The position numbers were made by a program, and so were the translations under genes. DNA of 64,000 nt from Chthoniobacteraceae bacterium (GTDB lineage: Bacteria; Verrucomicrobiota; Verrucomicrobiia; Chthoniobacterales; Chthoniobacteraceae), in the NCBI GenBank assembly GCA_947449735.1, contig CANFTB010000016.1, positions 21,094 through 85,093 of the forward strand, read 5' to 3'. The notes beneath the pieces are model-generated. The model saw only the letters and a list, made by a program, of their open reading frames with translations, was not told the DNA's origin and ran no database searches. Each line of letters starts with the position of its first letter. The stretch's first letter is position 1. Below are positions 18,844 to 27,742 of this stretch, piece by piece.

Positions 18844-19335
18844 GGGGACGAGTCTAGTGAGGCGCCCCAGCGTGGCGCAAGGGTTCTTGGTGGCCGGCGG
18901 GTCACAAACGTGCGGCAGGGTTTCGCTGGGCTGGGAAAAACGCTGATGTTTGATAGGTGCCCGCCCGGGCCCGTTCTGCGCGGTTTACGGATTGGAGATC
19001 CGAATCGCGGCCTTTTTTTTGGCAAAGGCAGCCGCCCCTGAGATGTGCATTTTTTCCGTTTTGGCAGAGGCATTTTCTTCGCGATGGTCCTCCTGCCATT
19101 GGCGGGAGTCACAAAACGACTTTTTTGAAAGTTCTCAGTAAGAGCACAAAGACCCGAGCGCAAAATGTTTTGTTTCAGTGGGATTTTACCCGGGTGAACA
19201 ATAGGGAAGAAGCTTAGCCAGCCAGACTCCCTGCCGGCATCACGTCTTTCTTTCTGGTGAAGGATGCCCCCATGAACGCGTTTCCGCCGGCGCGTTCTCT
19301 GTCCCTGCTGCAAATGTGGAACCTATTCGTGCCGC
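18844..19335. other. Non-coding stretch upstream of the E1alpha gene
   Basis: About 490 bp without a convincing gene. ORFs in the track are short and low in coding character. It includes a T-rich run near 19010 and probably the promoter of the dehydrogenase operon, read on the minus strand. Confidence 0.5.
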
Positions 19336-21204
19336 CTACTTCGCCGCGCCGGCTGGCGCTTGCGAAGCCACGCCCTCGGGATTCGTGGAAAGCCTCCATT
19401 CCAGGCGTTCCAACTTCGGCGGTGCTCCCGTCCAAACGGCTGCTTCAGCTGATTTCGGAGCGTCCCTGAATTCGAACTTTCCGCAGAACCCCAGCTCGTC
19501 GACCTGCTTCCAGTTTGCAAGGGACTTGCCCTCGGCGTCCTTGAAGTCGGCCGCCAAGATCACCAGCTTCTGCGAAGCAAGGCTGCCGTTCACCGGTATG
19601 CGGCATACATACGTGTTCTTCTTGCCGCGGTAGCTGCGCCACGTGTTTTCCTCCGCCACGATGTTCAGGGTGTTGGATTGGGGCACGGTGAGGGAGACCT
19701 GGAGTTTGGCGCCGGCCGGTCCGCGCCATTTGGCCGCCGTAACCTTCCTTGTCCAGTACTGCCAGACGTTTGGGTTTTCGGGGTTGAGCCGGTACCAGTC
19801 CTGCCATCCGCGACTGAAATCTTCGATGAGCAGCGTGGCTTTGTCGGCGGAGCGCACGCCCGCGGCGGCGAGTTCGGCCGGGGTTGCGCTGTGCAAAAGA
19901 CTGCTGATGCAGACCTCCGTTACGGGCTTAGCGTGGGGGATGATTTCCGGCTTCGGCAGGGTGTAATAGACGTTCGCAAACGCGAAGAGCGGCGCGCCTG
20001 GATCGAGCACTGGCAGCTTTGCCACCCAGGCGGCGCCCTCTCTTTTCGCTCCGGCGTCCTGCCAGAATCTGGCTCGGGGATCCGGGTCGGCGCTGTAGTA
20101 CAGGTCGACGTGATGCACCGGCATTGTGCTTTGCGCAGGAGTGACTCGCAGAACCGGAGTACCGTCGGCCGTCTTCAGCGTCCATTCGGAGCCGGGTGTC
20201 TCCGGGAGCGCCGGGCCGCCCTTTAAGAAATGTTCGAGCCACAGGGGGCGGGTGACTTCCACCTCGGGAATGAAGCGGTGGTTCAGGTGGGGAGCAAAAG
20301 CGTAGCGCAGCGGTTGGCCTTTGATCAGAGCGTTGGTACGGTACACGTCATCCATCCAGCCGTGGAAATCGTTGGTTCCGCTCAGATGCAGCACCGGGCA
20401 GTGGATCAGGGGAGCGTAGCTTTCAAACCCAAGGGTGCGGTTGAACAGTCCGACGTCGCCGGCGATGTTTTCCATCTGGCCTTTACCCTCCAGCATGGTG
20501 TGCGGTTCGGTGCGCCAGCCCTGGCCTCCGACGCTTGGGGCGGCCGCCTTGACCCGGGCGTCCGTGCCGGCCACGTACATGGTCAGGTTACCGCCCATGG
20601 AGTGTCCGAATATGCCGATGCGCTTCGGATCCACCTCGGGTTGCTGCTCCAAAAACGTGAGGCCCCTGCTGCACCCTAGCGTCAGCAGGTACCAGTTGCA
20701 GTTTTTGGGTGACTCGTGGTCGACGAGAAACTTTTCGCCGGGACGCAGGTTGAAGTAGCCGGGAACATTCTTTTGCGTGGGGTCGACAAGCCCCCAGTCG
20801 GTGTTCGGATCGCCAGGCTTGGAGTCCTCCATTTCGCGTCCCCCCCAGTTTACGGAAAGCGCCGCAAAGCCACGGGAGACGTAAGCCTTTACCTCCTCCA
20901 TGAACGCCCGCTGGCCTCCTCCGTGCATGTGCAGCACCGCCGGCACCGGTGCTTTCGTCCCCTCTGGAAAGCCGTAGAACGCCGCCATCCGGGCGGGTTG
21001 ACCCTTGAACGTGCCGATTCGATATCGGACGTAGCGGTAGACGCCGCCGCCCTCTTTCCATTCGCGGACGAGCTCCACTTCGAGCGGTTCCTTGCGGGGA
21101 TCAAAGTCGGCCCAGAGCTCGGCGACGGTTTGGGGCGGTTGGGCGGCGTGCACTGCCGGCTCGAGAATCGGAGCGCAGGCGAGCAGGAGGGCGAGACGTT
21201 TCAT
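19336..21204 (-). CDS. Exported alpha/beta-hydrolase (acetyl esterase / dienelactone hydrolase-like)
   Basis: About 622 residues from the ATG at 21204, which gives a clean signal peptide (MKRLALLLACAPILEPAVHA); the tracked start 18 codons upstream is less likely. The catalytic core has LHMHGGGQRAFM (oxyanion region), LSVNWGG and the nucleophile elbow GIFGHSMGGNLTMYVAG near residue 202. LNHRFIPEVEVTRPLWLEHF may hold the catalytic His. The C-terminal ~250 residues look like a beta-rich accessory domain. It resembles acetyl-xylan-esterase or PhoPQ-type hydrolases of polysaccharide degraders. The substrate is unknown. Confidence 0.78.
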   Translation of the reverse strand: MKRLALLLACAPILEPAVHAAQPPQTVAELWADFDPRKEPLEVELVREWKEGGGVYRYVRYRIGTFKGQPARMAAFYGFPEGTKAPVPAVLHMHGGGQRAFMEEVKAYVSRGFAALSVNWGGREMEDSKPGDPNTDWGLVDPTQKNVPGYFNLRPGEKFLVDHESPKNCNWYLLTLGCSRGLTFLEQQPEVDPKRIGIFGHSMGGNLTMYVAGTDARVKAAAPSVGGQGWRTEPHTMLEGKGQMENIAGDVGLFNRTLGFESYAPLIHCPVLHLSGTNDFHGWMDDVYRTNALIKGQPLRYAFAPHLNHRFIPEVEVTRPLWLEHFLKGGPALPETPGSEWTLKTADGTPVLRVTPAQSTMPVHHVDLYYSADPDPRARFWQDAGAKREGAAWVAKLPVLDPGAPLFAFANVYYTLPKPEIIPHAKPVTEVCISSLLHSATPAELAAAGVRSADKATLLIEDFSRGWQDWYRLNPENPNVWQYWTRKVTAAKWRGPAGAKLQVSLTVPQSNTLNIVAEENTWRSYRGKKNTYVCRIPVNGSLASQKLVILAADFKDAEGKSLANWKQVDELGFCGKFEFRDAPKSAEAAVWTGAPPKLERLEWRLSTNPEGVASQAPAGAAK

Positions 21205-21300
21205 GGCGATGGTTTTTGGACTGTTCTTGAGGGGGGGAGTGAAGGGTGCTGTTCTCACGAGGAACAGGCCCTGGCGCGACGGGTGCTCCGACTTGGTTTT

Positions 21301-22203
21301 TTAGGGGGTGGTTGAAAACTGGACAGAGTGTATCTCTGTACCCCCGACGGGCACATTGAAAGTCTGGCTCCATGTGTTTGTCTCCGGATGAAAATCCGTC
21401 TGCCAAAAATCTTTGCCGTGAACGCTCTGGTTTACAAGGCGGCCATCAACGAAAAGCTTGCCGCCTTTGGCGGAGCCGAGGCCGCTGAACACAAACGGCA
21501 CATAGCCCAAGCCGTGGCGGATACTGAACTCCGCGTTGCCGCCGTCGGTTGCGACGGCGACGGCTGGCTGTGTTCCTAGAAGCTTGCCGCGCTTCATTTC
21601 AATCACCCTGGCATTGCCGACCGCCTCCCGGTGCACCATGCGCCACGTGTTTTCGTCGCGCGCAAGGGCCTCCTTCAACTCCGTATTTGGCCCGTAGTAG
21701 TCCCTCGCAAACTGGGGGACGACGACGTATTCGATGGTCGCTTCGACAAAGTCTCCGGGCTCGAGCCGTGTCACTCCGGGCGGCGGTATGAGGTCCAAGA
21801 CGGACGAATCCTCGGTGTGCACGGTGATTCCGTGCTCCACGAACCAGGGAGCGGCCCGCTTCCCTCCCAAGCGCGCCTTCCACGACCGGAGGATGAGTCC
21901 CCGGTTTGCCGCGGCGCCGTCTTCCTGCGGACCTTTCATTTCGGCCGCATGCAGGGAAACCCACGGGAGGACGCCACCCGCCTCAAAAGGCGCCGAGCGG
22001 TCCGCGTTGCCCCCGGATTGGGCGTCCCATTCTTTGCCGAGTCCGGCTTCGGAACCGAACGCCAGCTTGCGGACACGGGAGGAGTTGTAGGTGTCGGCTC
22101 CGATTTGGAACAAAACAAACCGCGAGAAAGGCGTCGCGGCTTTTACATCGAAACGCAGTTGGTGCACGGTGCGGACGATGTCGTCGGTGCGCGAGAGGCT
22201 CAC
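21301..22203 (-). CDS. Uncharacterized protein, probably the 3' part of a frameshifted gene
   Basis: The tracked ORF (300 residues, GTG start) has no signal peptide and starts abruptly inside what looks like a beta-rich domain (SLSRTDDIVRTVHQLRFDVK). It includes FVLFQIGADTYNSS and ends with LFVDGRLVNQSVHGKDFWQTDFHPETNTWSQTFNVPVGG. I do not recognise the family. Directly upstream, another minus-strand frame reads PERWNLIGCAVNLTLG then TGA at 22200-22202, so the two look like one broken gene. A related C-terminal fragment occurs at 52744-52915. It may be an exported carbohydrate-related protein, by context only. Confidence 0.5.
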   Translation of the reverse strand: MSLSRTDDIVRTVHQLRFDVKAATPFSRFVLFQIGADTYNSSRVRKLAFGSEAGLGKEWDAQSGGNADRSAPFEAGGVLPWVSLHAAEMKGPQEDGAAANRGLILRSWKARLGGKRAAPWFVEHGITVHTEDSSVLDLIPPPGVTRLEPGDFVEATIEYVVVPQFARDYYGPNTELKEALARDENTWRMVHREAVGNARVIEMKRGKLLGTQPAVAVATDGGNAEFSIRHGLGYVPFVFSGLGSAKGGKLFVDGRLVNQSVHGKDFWQTDFHPETNTWSQTFNVPVGGTEIHSVQFSTTP

Positions 22204-22316
22204 CCGAGCGTCAGATTAACCGCGCAGCCGATGAGGTTCCAGCGCTCTGGAGTGGATTTAATCAGGGAAGGCAAATAGGAATGCCCTGCGATGGTTAAAA
22301 ATGAGCCGTGCGATGG
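22200..22316 (-). pseudogene. Upstream remnant of the broken gene at 21301-22203
   Basis: A short open stretch in the frame shifted from the downstream ORF reads FLTIAGHSYLPSLIKSTPERWNLIGCAVNLTLG before a TGA. It has coding-like composition and continues into VSLSRTDDIV of the next ORF after a shift near 22203. Beyond it, the frame is closed at 22317-22319, and the plus-strand gene at 22401 begins, so the 5' end of the ancestral gene is missing. Confidence 0.4.
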
Positions 22317-22400
22317 CTAAAGACTGCTCGGGATCGGGGTTGTCTATGGGCTGGATTCCTTATAGCGAAACACTTTGAGTTTTAGATTCGGCGCCAAACC

Positions 22401-24800
22401 ATGAACCTTTCTTCCTTAACGCTTCATTCGGTCCCGGAGCACCCTGGTGCATTCCTCCTGCGCCGCGGCGCGCTCGTCCTGTCCGTTCTGGGCCTTGGCT
22501 CCTTTTCGCCGGCCGGCGCGGCAACGGTTGCGGAGGTGCAGTTCAACCGGGATGTCCGCCCCATTCTCTCTGACCAGTGCTATGCCTGCCATGGGTTCGA
22601 CCCTAAGCATCGCGAGGCGGGGCTGCGCTTGGACACTTTCGAGGGCGCCACGGCCGAACACGACGGCTCCCGGGCGATCGTCCCCGGCGACCTGTCCAAG
22701 TCCGAAGCGTGGAAACGCATCCTGAGCACGGATCCCGACGAGGTCATGCCGCCGCCCAAGGCGCACAAGCCGCCGCTCACGGCCGCGCAGCGCGAGGTGC
22801 TCAGGCGCTGGATCGAATCGGGGGCGCGCTACGAGAAGCACTGGGCCTTTGTCCCGCCCGCCCGGGTGGAACCTGCCGTAACGGGCGGCCCGGCTCACCC
22901 TGTCGACCGGTTCATCGAAGCGGGCCTGGCCGACCCTCAGCTCAAGCTGCCGCCCTCCCCGAAGGCGGACCCCGTGACGCTGATCCGCAGGGCTTCTCTG
23001 GATCTCACCGGGCTTCTGCCCTCGCCCGCGGAAGTGGACGCCTTCGTGCTAGCCTCCGCGAAGGACCCGGATGCCGCTTACAAGGAGCTTGTGGAAAAGC
23101 TCCTCGCGAGCCCGCATTACGGCGAGAGGTGGGGCCGCTGGTGGCTTGACCAGGCCCGTTATGCCGACAGCAACGGCTATTCCATCGATGCGCCCCGCCA
23201 GATCTGGAAGTTCCGGGACTGGGTGGTTCAGGCGCTCAACCAGGACATGCCGTTTGACCGTTTTACGATCGAACAGCTCGCCGGCGACCTCCTGCCGGGG
23301 GCCACGGACGACCAGAAAATCGCCACCGGTTTTCACCGGAACACCCAGATCAACCAGGAGGGCGGCATCGACCGCGAGCAGTTCCGGATCGACAGTGTTT
23401 TCGACCGAGTCGCCACCACCGGAACCGTCTGGCTCGGGCTGTCCGTCGGGTGCGCTCAGTGCCACGACCACAAGTTCGATCCGATCGAGCAGAAGGAGTA
23501 CTACAGGCTCTTCGCTTTTTTGAACAACCAGGACGAACCCACCATGAAGGTGTTCGACGCCTCGGTGGATGTCTCCGGGTTGACCGGTGAGTTCAACGCC
23601 CTCGAAAAGAAGCTCAAGGACTACATGAGCGAACACGCGTCCGACCTTGCGGCGTGGGAGGCGGGGCTGACTCCCGCGACCAAAAAGAGCCTTTCCGGCG
23701 CCTTGTTGAAAACCCTCGAGGTCCCCAAGGAAAAGCGGACCTTCGTTCAAAACCGTTCGCTCTTTGCCGCTAGCATCGGCGGGGTCGGGCCCTTCCGCGA
23801 GGCCAACGACCGTTACAACGAGTTGGACACGCTCCTGAATCAGGGAGTGACGACGCTGGTCCTCAAGGAATTGCCCAAGCCGCGCAAGACGACCGTCTTC
23901 ATCAAGGGCGACTTCACCCGCCCGGCCGACGAGGTGACGCCGGGCACGCCCAGGGTGCTGCATCCTCTCGAGGCGGCCTCAGAGCAGCCCACGCGGCTGG
24001 ACCTGGCTCGGTGGATCGTCAGCCCCAAGAACCCGCTCACAGGCCGGGTCATTGCGAACCGGGTGTGGCAGCAGTATTTCGGGCGCGGAATCGTGGAAAC
24101 CGAGAATGACTTCGGCATGCAGGGCACGTCCCCTTCGCATCCCGAACTGCTGGACTGGCTGGCGACCGAGTTCGTCCAAAAGGGGTGGAGCCTCAAAGAA
24201 CTCCACCGGACGATCGTGATGTCGCACACCTACCGTCAAAGTTCCCGGGAGCGCGAGGATGTGCGGGAGAAGGATCCCAACAATGTCATGCTGGCCCGGC
24301 AGCAGCGTCTCCGCCTGGACGCTGAGGTGGTGCGCGATGTGGCCCTCGGTGCCAGCGGACTGCTTTCGACCAAGCTCGGCGGTCCGCCTGTGTATCCGCC
24401 GATCCCGGACGGAGTCATGGGCCAGGGGCAGGTCAAGCGCGTCTGGAGTGTGAGCAAGGGGGAGGACCGCTACAGGCGCGGTCTTTACACCTTTATCTAC
24501 CGCGGCTCGCCGCCGCCTTCGCTCACGGTATTCGACGCTCCCGAGGGGTTCAGCACGTGCACCCGGCGGATTCGCAGCAACACGCCGCTGCAGGCGCTCA
24601 CACTGATGAACGACGCCGGGTTCTTTGAGTTCGCCCGGAGTCTGGAGACGATCATTCAGAAGGAGGGGCTGGAGGCCGCCTTCCGCCGGTGTGTCAGCCG
24701 CAAGCCGCACCCCGAAGAACTCGCCGTCCTCCAGCGACTCGGTCCGCTCAACGCTGCCCGCACGCTCCTGAACCTCGACGAGACCGTTACCCGCGAATAA
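22401..24800 (+). CDS. PSCyt1/DUF1549/DUF1553 'planctomycete cytochrome' protein
   Basis: This 799-residue protein has a signal-like N-terminus (GALVLSVLGLGSFSPAGAA). A cytochrome c-like PSCyt1 domain follows (VRPILSDQCYACHGFDPKHREAGLRLD, heme motif CYACH) with VMPPPKAHKPPLT. Then come DUF1549 (IRRASLDLTGLLPSPAEVDAF, WLDQARYADSNGYSIDAPR, and a second heme-type motif CAQCHDHKFDPI) and DUF1553 (PKNPLTGRVIANRVWQQYFGRGIVETENDFG, RLRLDAEVVRDVAL). The family is abundant in Planctomycetes and Verrucomicrobia and tied to polysaccharide breakdown, with no fixed biochemical role. It overlaps the DUF1501 partner operon (4-bp gap). Confidence 0.88.
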   Translation: MNLSSLTLHSVPEHPGAFLLRRGALVLSVLGLGSFSPAGAATVAEVQFNRDVRPILSDQCYACHGFDPKHREAGLRLDTFEGATAEHDGSRAIVPGDLSKSEAWKRILSTDPDEVMPPPKAHKPPLTAAQREVLRRWIESGARYEKHWAFVPPARVEPAVTGGPAHPVDRFIEAGLADPQLKLPPSPKADPVTLIRRASLDLTGLLPSPAEVDAFVLASAKDPDAAYKELVEKLLASPHYGERWGRWWLDQARYADSNGYSIDAPRQIWKFRDWVVQALNQDMPFDRFTIEQLAGDLLPGATDDQKIATGFHRNTQINQEGGIDREQFRIDSVFDRVATTGTVWLGLSVGCAQCHDHKFDPIEQKEYYRLFAFLNNQDEPTMKVFDASVDVSGLTGEFNALEKKLKDYMSEHASDLAAWEAGLTPATKKSLSGALLKTLEVPKEKRTFVQNRSLFAASIGGVGPFREANDRYNELDTLLNQGVTTLVLKELPKPRKTTVFIKGDFTRPADEVTPGTPRVLHPLEAASEQPTRLDLARWIVSPKNPLTGRVIANRVWQQYFGRGIVETENDFGMQGTSPSHPELLDWLATEFVQKGWSLKELHRTIVMSHTYRQSSREREDVREKDPNNVMLARQQRLRLDAEVVRDVALGASGLLSTKLGGPPVYPPIPDGVMGQGQVKRVWSVSKGEDRYRRGLYTFIYRGSPPPSLTVFDAPEGFSTCTRRIRSNTPLQALTLMNDAGFFEFARSLETIIQKEGLEAAFRRCVSRKPHPEELAVLQRLGPLNAARTLLNLDETVTRE

Positions 24801-24804
24801 TTCC

Positions 24805-26247
24805 ATGAACCTGCAACATCTCACCCGCCGGCATTTGTTCAGCCGCTGTTCGGTAGGCCTCGGATCCATCGCGCTCGCCTCGCTCATGAGCGAGCGCGGG
24901 CTTGGGGCGGCCCTGCAAAAGCCCAAGATGCAGAACCCGCTCGAGCCCAAGCAGACTCATTTTCCCGCGAAGGCCAAGAACGTCATCTTCCTGTTCATGG
25001 CCGGCGGCCCCTCGCAGCTGGACCTGTTCGAGCACAAACCGCAGCTAAACTCCCTCAACGGCCAGCCCATCCCGGACAGCTACACCGCGGGGAAGCGCTT
25101 TGCCTTCATGGACAGCTCGCACCGTTCGAATCTGCTGGGGACTAAGTTCGCGTTCGGCCAGCACGGCCAGTCCGGCGCGTGGGTGAGCGAACTGCTGCCC
25201 CACACTTCGGGCATCGTGGACGACCTTACCTTCGTGACGAGCTGCAAAACCGACCTTTTTAACCACGCCCCGGCCAAGCTCTACATGAACACCGGCAGCG
25301 GCCTCTTCGGGCGACCCAGCATGGGGTCGTGGATCACCTACGGCCTTGGCAGCGAATGCGAGAATCTCCCGGGTTTTGTCGTCCTGCAAAGTGGCCCAAG
25401 GGGTCCGCGCGGGGGAGCGGTGCTCTGGGGCAGCGGCGTGCTTCCCACCACTTTCCAGGGCGTGCCGCTGCGCGCCCAGGGCGACCCGATCGTGAACCTC
25501 TCCACGCCGGAAGCCATTTCCGCCACCCAACAGCGCCAGCTGGTCGACGCGGTCGGCGAACTCAACCTTCGGCGCCTGGTGGAAACCGGCGACCAGGAGA
25601 TCGCCACGCGCATCAACGCCTACGAGATGGCCTACAAGATGCAGACCAGCGCCCCCGAGTTGATGGATATCCAGGGCGAGTCTCAGAAAACCCTCGATCT
25701 CTACGGAATCAAGGACACCCGCGAGACCACGTTCGCTCGCAACTGCCTCCTGGCCCGCCGACTGGTCGAACGCGGGGTGCGCTTCATCCAGCTCTACGAC
25801 ACGAACTGGGACCATCACGGCGGCCCGACCGAGAACCTCGAAAAACACCTGCCGATGAAGAGCCAGGACATCGACAAGGCCTGCGCGGCCCTGGTGCGCG
25901 ACCTAAAACAGCGGGGCCTTTTGGATTCCACGATCGTCGTCTGGGGCGGTGAATTCGGCCGCACCCCGATGGGCGAGGTTCGCGAGTCCACCGGTCGCAA
26001 CCACCACATCGACGCCTTTACCATGTGGTTCGCAGGCGGCGGCTTCAAGCCGGGCACGATTTACGGAAAGACCGACGAGTTCGGCTTCGGCCCCGTGGAA
26101 AACCCGGTCCACGTGCACGACATCCACGCGACCCTGCTGCACCAGCTCGGACTGGACCACCGGAAGCTGAGCGTCCGCTCTCAGGGGTTGGACTTCCGGC
26201 TCACGGGAGTCGACCCCGCCCGCGTGGTGAAGGATATTCTGGCGTGA
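24805..26247 (+). CDS. DUF1501 family protein (sulfatase-like fold), Tat-type signal
   Basis: This 480-residue protein starts with a twin-arginine-like signal (TRRHLFSRCSVGLGSIALASL). The body has VIFLFMAGGPSQLDLFEHKP, GPRGGAVLWGSG, TTFARNCLLARRLVERGVRFIQLYDTNWDHHGG, IVVWGGEFGRTPMGE and DIHATLLHQLGLDHRKL, the DUF1501 signature. DUF1501 is related to alkaline phosphatase/sulfatase-type folds. It starts 4 bp after the DUF1549/DUF1553 gene, the standard operon partner. Export suggests a periplasmic role. Confidence 0.9.
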   Translation: MNLQHLTRRHLFSRCSVGLGSIALASLMSERGLGAALQKPKMQNPLEPKQTHFPAKAKNVIFLFMAGGPSQLDLFEHKPQLNSLNGQPIPDSYTAGKRFAFMDSSHRSNLLGTKFAFGQHGQSGAWVSELLPHTSGIVDDLTFVTSCKTDLFNHAPAKLYMNTGSGLFGRPSMGSWITYGLGSECENLPGFVVLQSGPRGPRGGAVLWGSGVLPTTFQGVPLRAQGDPIVNLSTPEAISATQQRQLVDAVGELNLRRLVETGDQEIATRINAYEMAYKMQTSAPELMDIQGESQKTLDLYGIKDTRETTFARNCLLARRLVERGVRFIQLYDTNWDHHGGPTENLEKHLPMKSQDIDKACAALVRDLKQRGLLDSTIVVWGGEFGRTPMGEVRESTGRNHHIDAFTMWFAGGGFKPGTIYGKTDEFGFGPVENPVHVHDIHATLLHQLGLDHRKLSVRSQGLDFRLTGVDPARVVKDILA

Positions 26248-26300
26248 GCCGGACCGCGGGGAGGGTGGGCTTGTGCAGGGATCTAGTCGGGTCCTACGCC

Positions 26301-27737
26301 TCAGGCGAGCAGGTCGCGGATAATTTTGCAGGGCTCGACTCCGGTGAGTTTGAAGTCGAGTCCCGCAGAGCGGTAGGTGAGTTGTTCGTGGTCGATGCCT
26401 AGGCAGTGGAGGATGGTGGCCTGGAGGTCCGCCACGTGGACTTCGTTTTCCACCACGTTGAACCCCATTTCGTCCGTGGCTCCGTAGGTGATGCCGCCCC
26501 GGATGCCGCCGCCGGTCATCAAGGTGGTGAACGCCTGGGGATGGTGGTCGCGCCCCTGGCTTCTTCCCAGGGAGACGCTGGCCTCCACCATCGGGGTGCG
26601 GCCGAACTCGCCGCCCCAGACTACGAGCGTGCTGTCGAGCATGCCGCGTTGTTTGAGGTCGCGGATCAGGGCTGCGGAGGCACGGTCGGTGGTCTCGGCG
26701 TTCTTTTTGACGTTGCCGGCCACGTCGCTGTGGGCATCCCACCCTTCGTGGTAGATGTTGATGAAGCGCACGCCGCGCTCGACCATCCGCCGGGCGAGGA
26801 GGCAGGCCCGGGCAAAGGAGGGGGTGGCGGGGTTGCAGCCGTACATCTCGAGAGTCGCCGGGGTTTCTTGGGAAAGGTCCATGAGCTCCGGGGCGGAAGA
26901 CTGCAGACGGTATGCCATCTCGTAGTTGGCGATCCGGGTGGCGATTTCACCGTCTCCGTCGAGTTGGAGGCGGCGCTGGTTCATCGAGTTGATGAGCCCG
27001 ATGGTGTCCTGTTGCGTGCGGGGGTCGACTCCCTGGGGCGTGCTGACGTTGAGTATGGGGTCGCCGGTGTTGCGGAAACGCGTGCCGGAATGGACGCTGG
27101 GCAGGAAGCCGCTGCTCCAGCAGGCGGCGCCCCCGCTGATGCCGCCGCCGGTGCTCATGACGACGAAGGAAGGAAGATCCTGCGTTTCGGCACCGAGCCC
27201 GTAGGTGACCCAGGAGCCCATCGAAGGGCGGCCCGGCTGGGAGAAGCCGGTGTTCATGAATATCTGCGCCGGGGCATGGTTGAACTGCGTGGTTCGGCAC
27301 GACTTGATGATGGCGAGCTCGTCTGCGACGGAAGCGAGGTTCGGGAGCACTTCCGAAAATTCGGCGCCGCTCTGGCCGTGTTTTTTGAAGGCGAAACGGG
27401 GGCCGAGCACGGCGGCGTCGGGCCGGATGAAAGCGTAGCGCTGGCCTCCGATGACCGAGGGGGGCAGGGGCTTGCCCTCGTACTTTGAGAGCACCGGCTT
27501 GTGGTCGAAGAGTTCCAGCTGAGAGGGGGCGCCTGCCATGAACAGGTGGATCACGGCCTTGGCCTTCGGGGCATGGTGGGGGGCGGAAAGCACCCCGCGG
27601 GTGAGCTGCTTTTCCGTAACCAAGGCCGCGGCTGCGGACGGCCGGTTCTGGACGAGGAGCGAGGCCAGGGCGACCTTGCCCACGCCGATTCCGCAGTCCT
27701 GGAAAAAGTGGCGGCGGGTGATGTTCGGTGTGCTCAT
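26301..27737 (-). CDS. DUF1501 family protein (second copy), Tat-type signal
   Basis: This 478-residue paralogue of the 24805 gene has NITRRHFFQDCGIGVGKVALASLL (twin-arginine-like signal), VIHLFMAGAPSQLELFDHKP, VERGVRFINIYHEGWDAH, LVVWGGEFGRTPMVE and DLQATILHCLGIDHEQL. It is downstream of the 1005-residue DUF1549/DUF1553 gene on the minus strand with a 5-bp gap, and converges on the 24805 gene with only 53 bp between the stops. Confidence 0.9.
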   Translation of the reverse strand: MSTPNITRRHFFQDCGIGVGKVALASLLVQNRPSAAAALVTEKQLTRGVLSAPHHAPKAKAVIHLFMAGAPSQLELFDHKPVLSKYEGKPLPPSVIGGQRYAFIRPDAAVLGPRFAFKKHGQSGAEFSEVLPNLASVADELAIIKSCRTTQFNHAPAQIFMNTGFSQPGRPSMGSWVTYGLGAETQDLPSFVVMSTGGGISGGAACWSSGFLPSVHSGTRFRNTGDPILNVSTPQGVDPRTQQDTIGLINSMNQRRLQLDGDGEIATRIANYEMAYRLQSSAPELMDLSQETPATLEMYGCNPATPSFARACLLARRMVERGVRFINIYHEGWDAHSDVAGNVKKNAETTDRASAALIRDLKQRGMLDSTLVVWGGEFGRTPMVEASVSLGRSQGRDHHPQAFTTLMTGGGIRGGITYGATDEMGFNVVENEVHVADLQATILHCLGIDHEQLTYRSAGLDFKLTGVEPCKIIRDLLA

Positions 27738-27742
27738 GGTGC

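Noticed and set aside
18609-19313. 234-residue minus-strand ORF
   Set aside because: Overlaps the E1alpha start in another frame and is made of basic low-complexity sequence; E1alpha has strong motifs.
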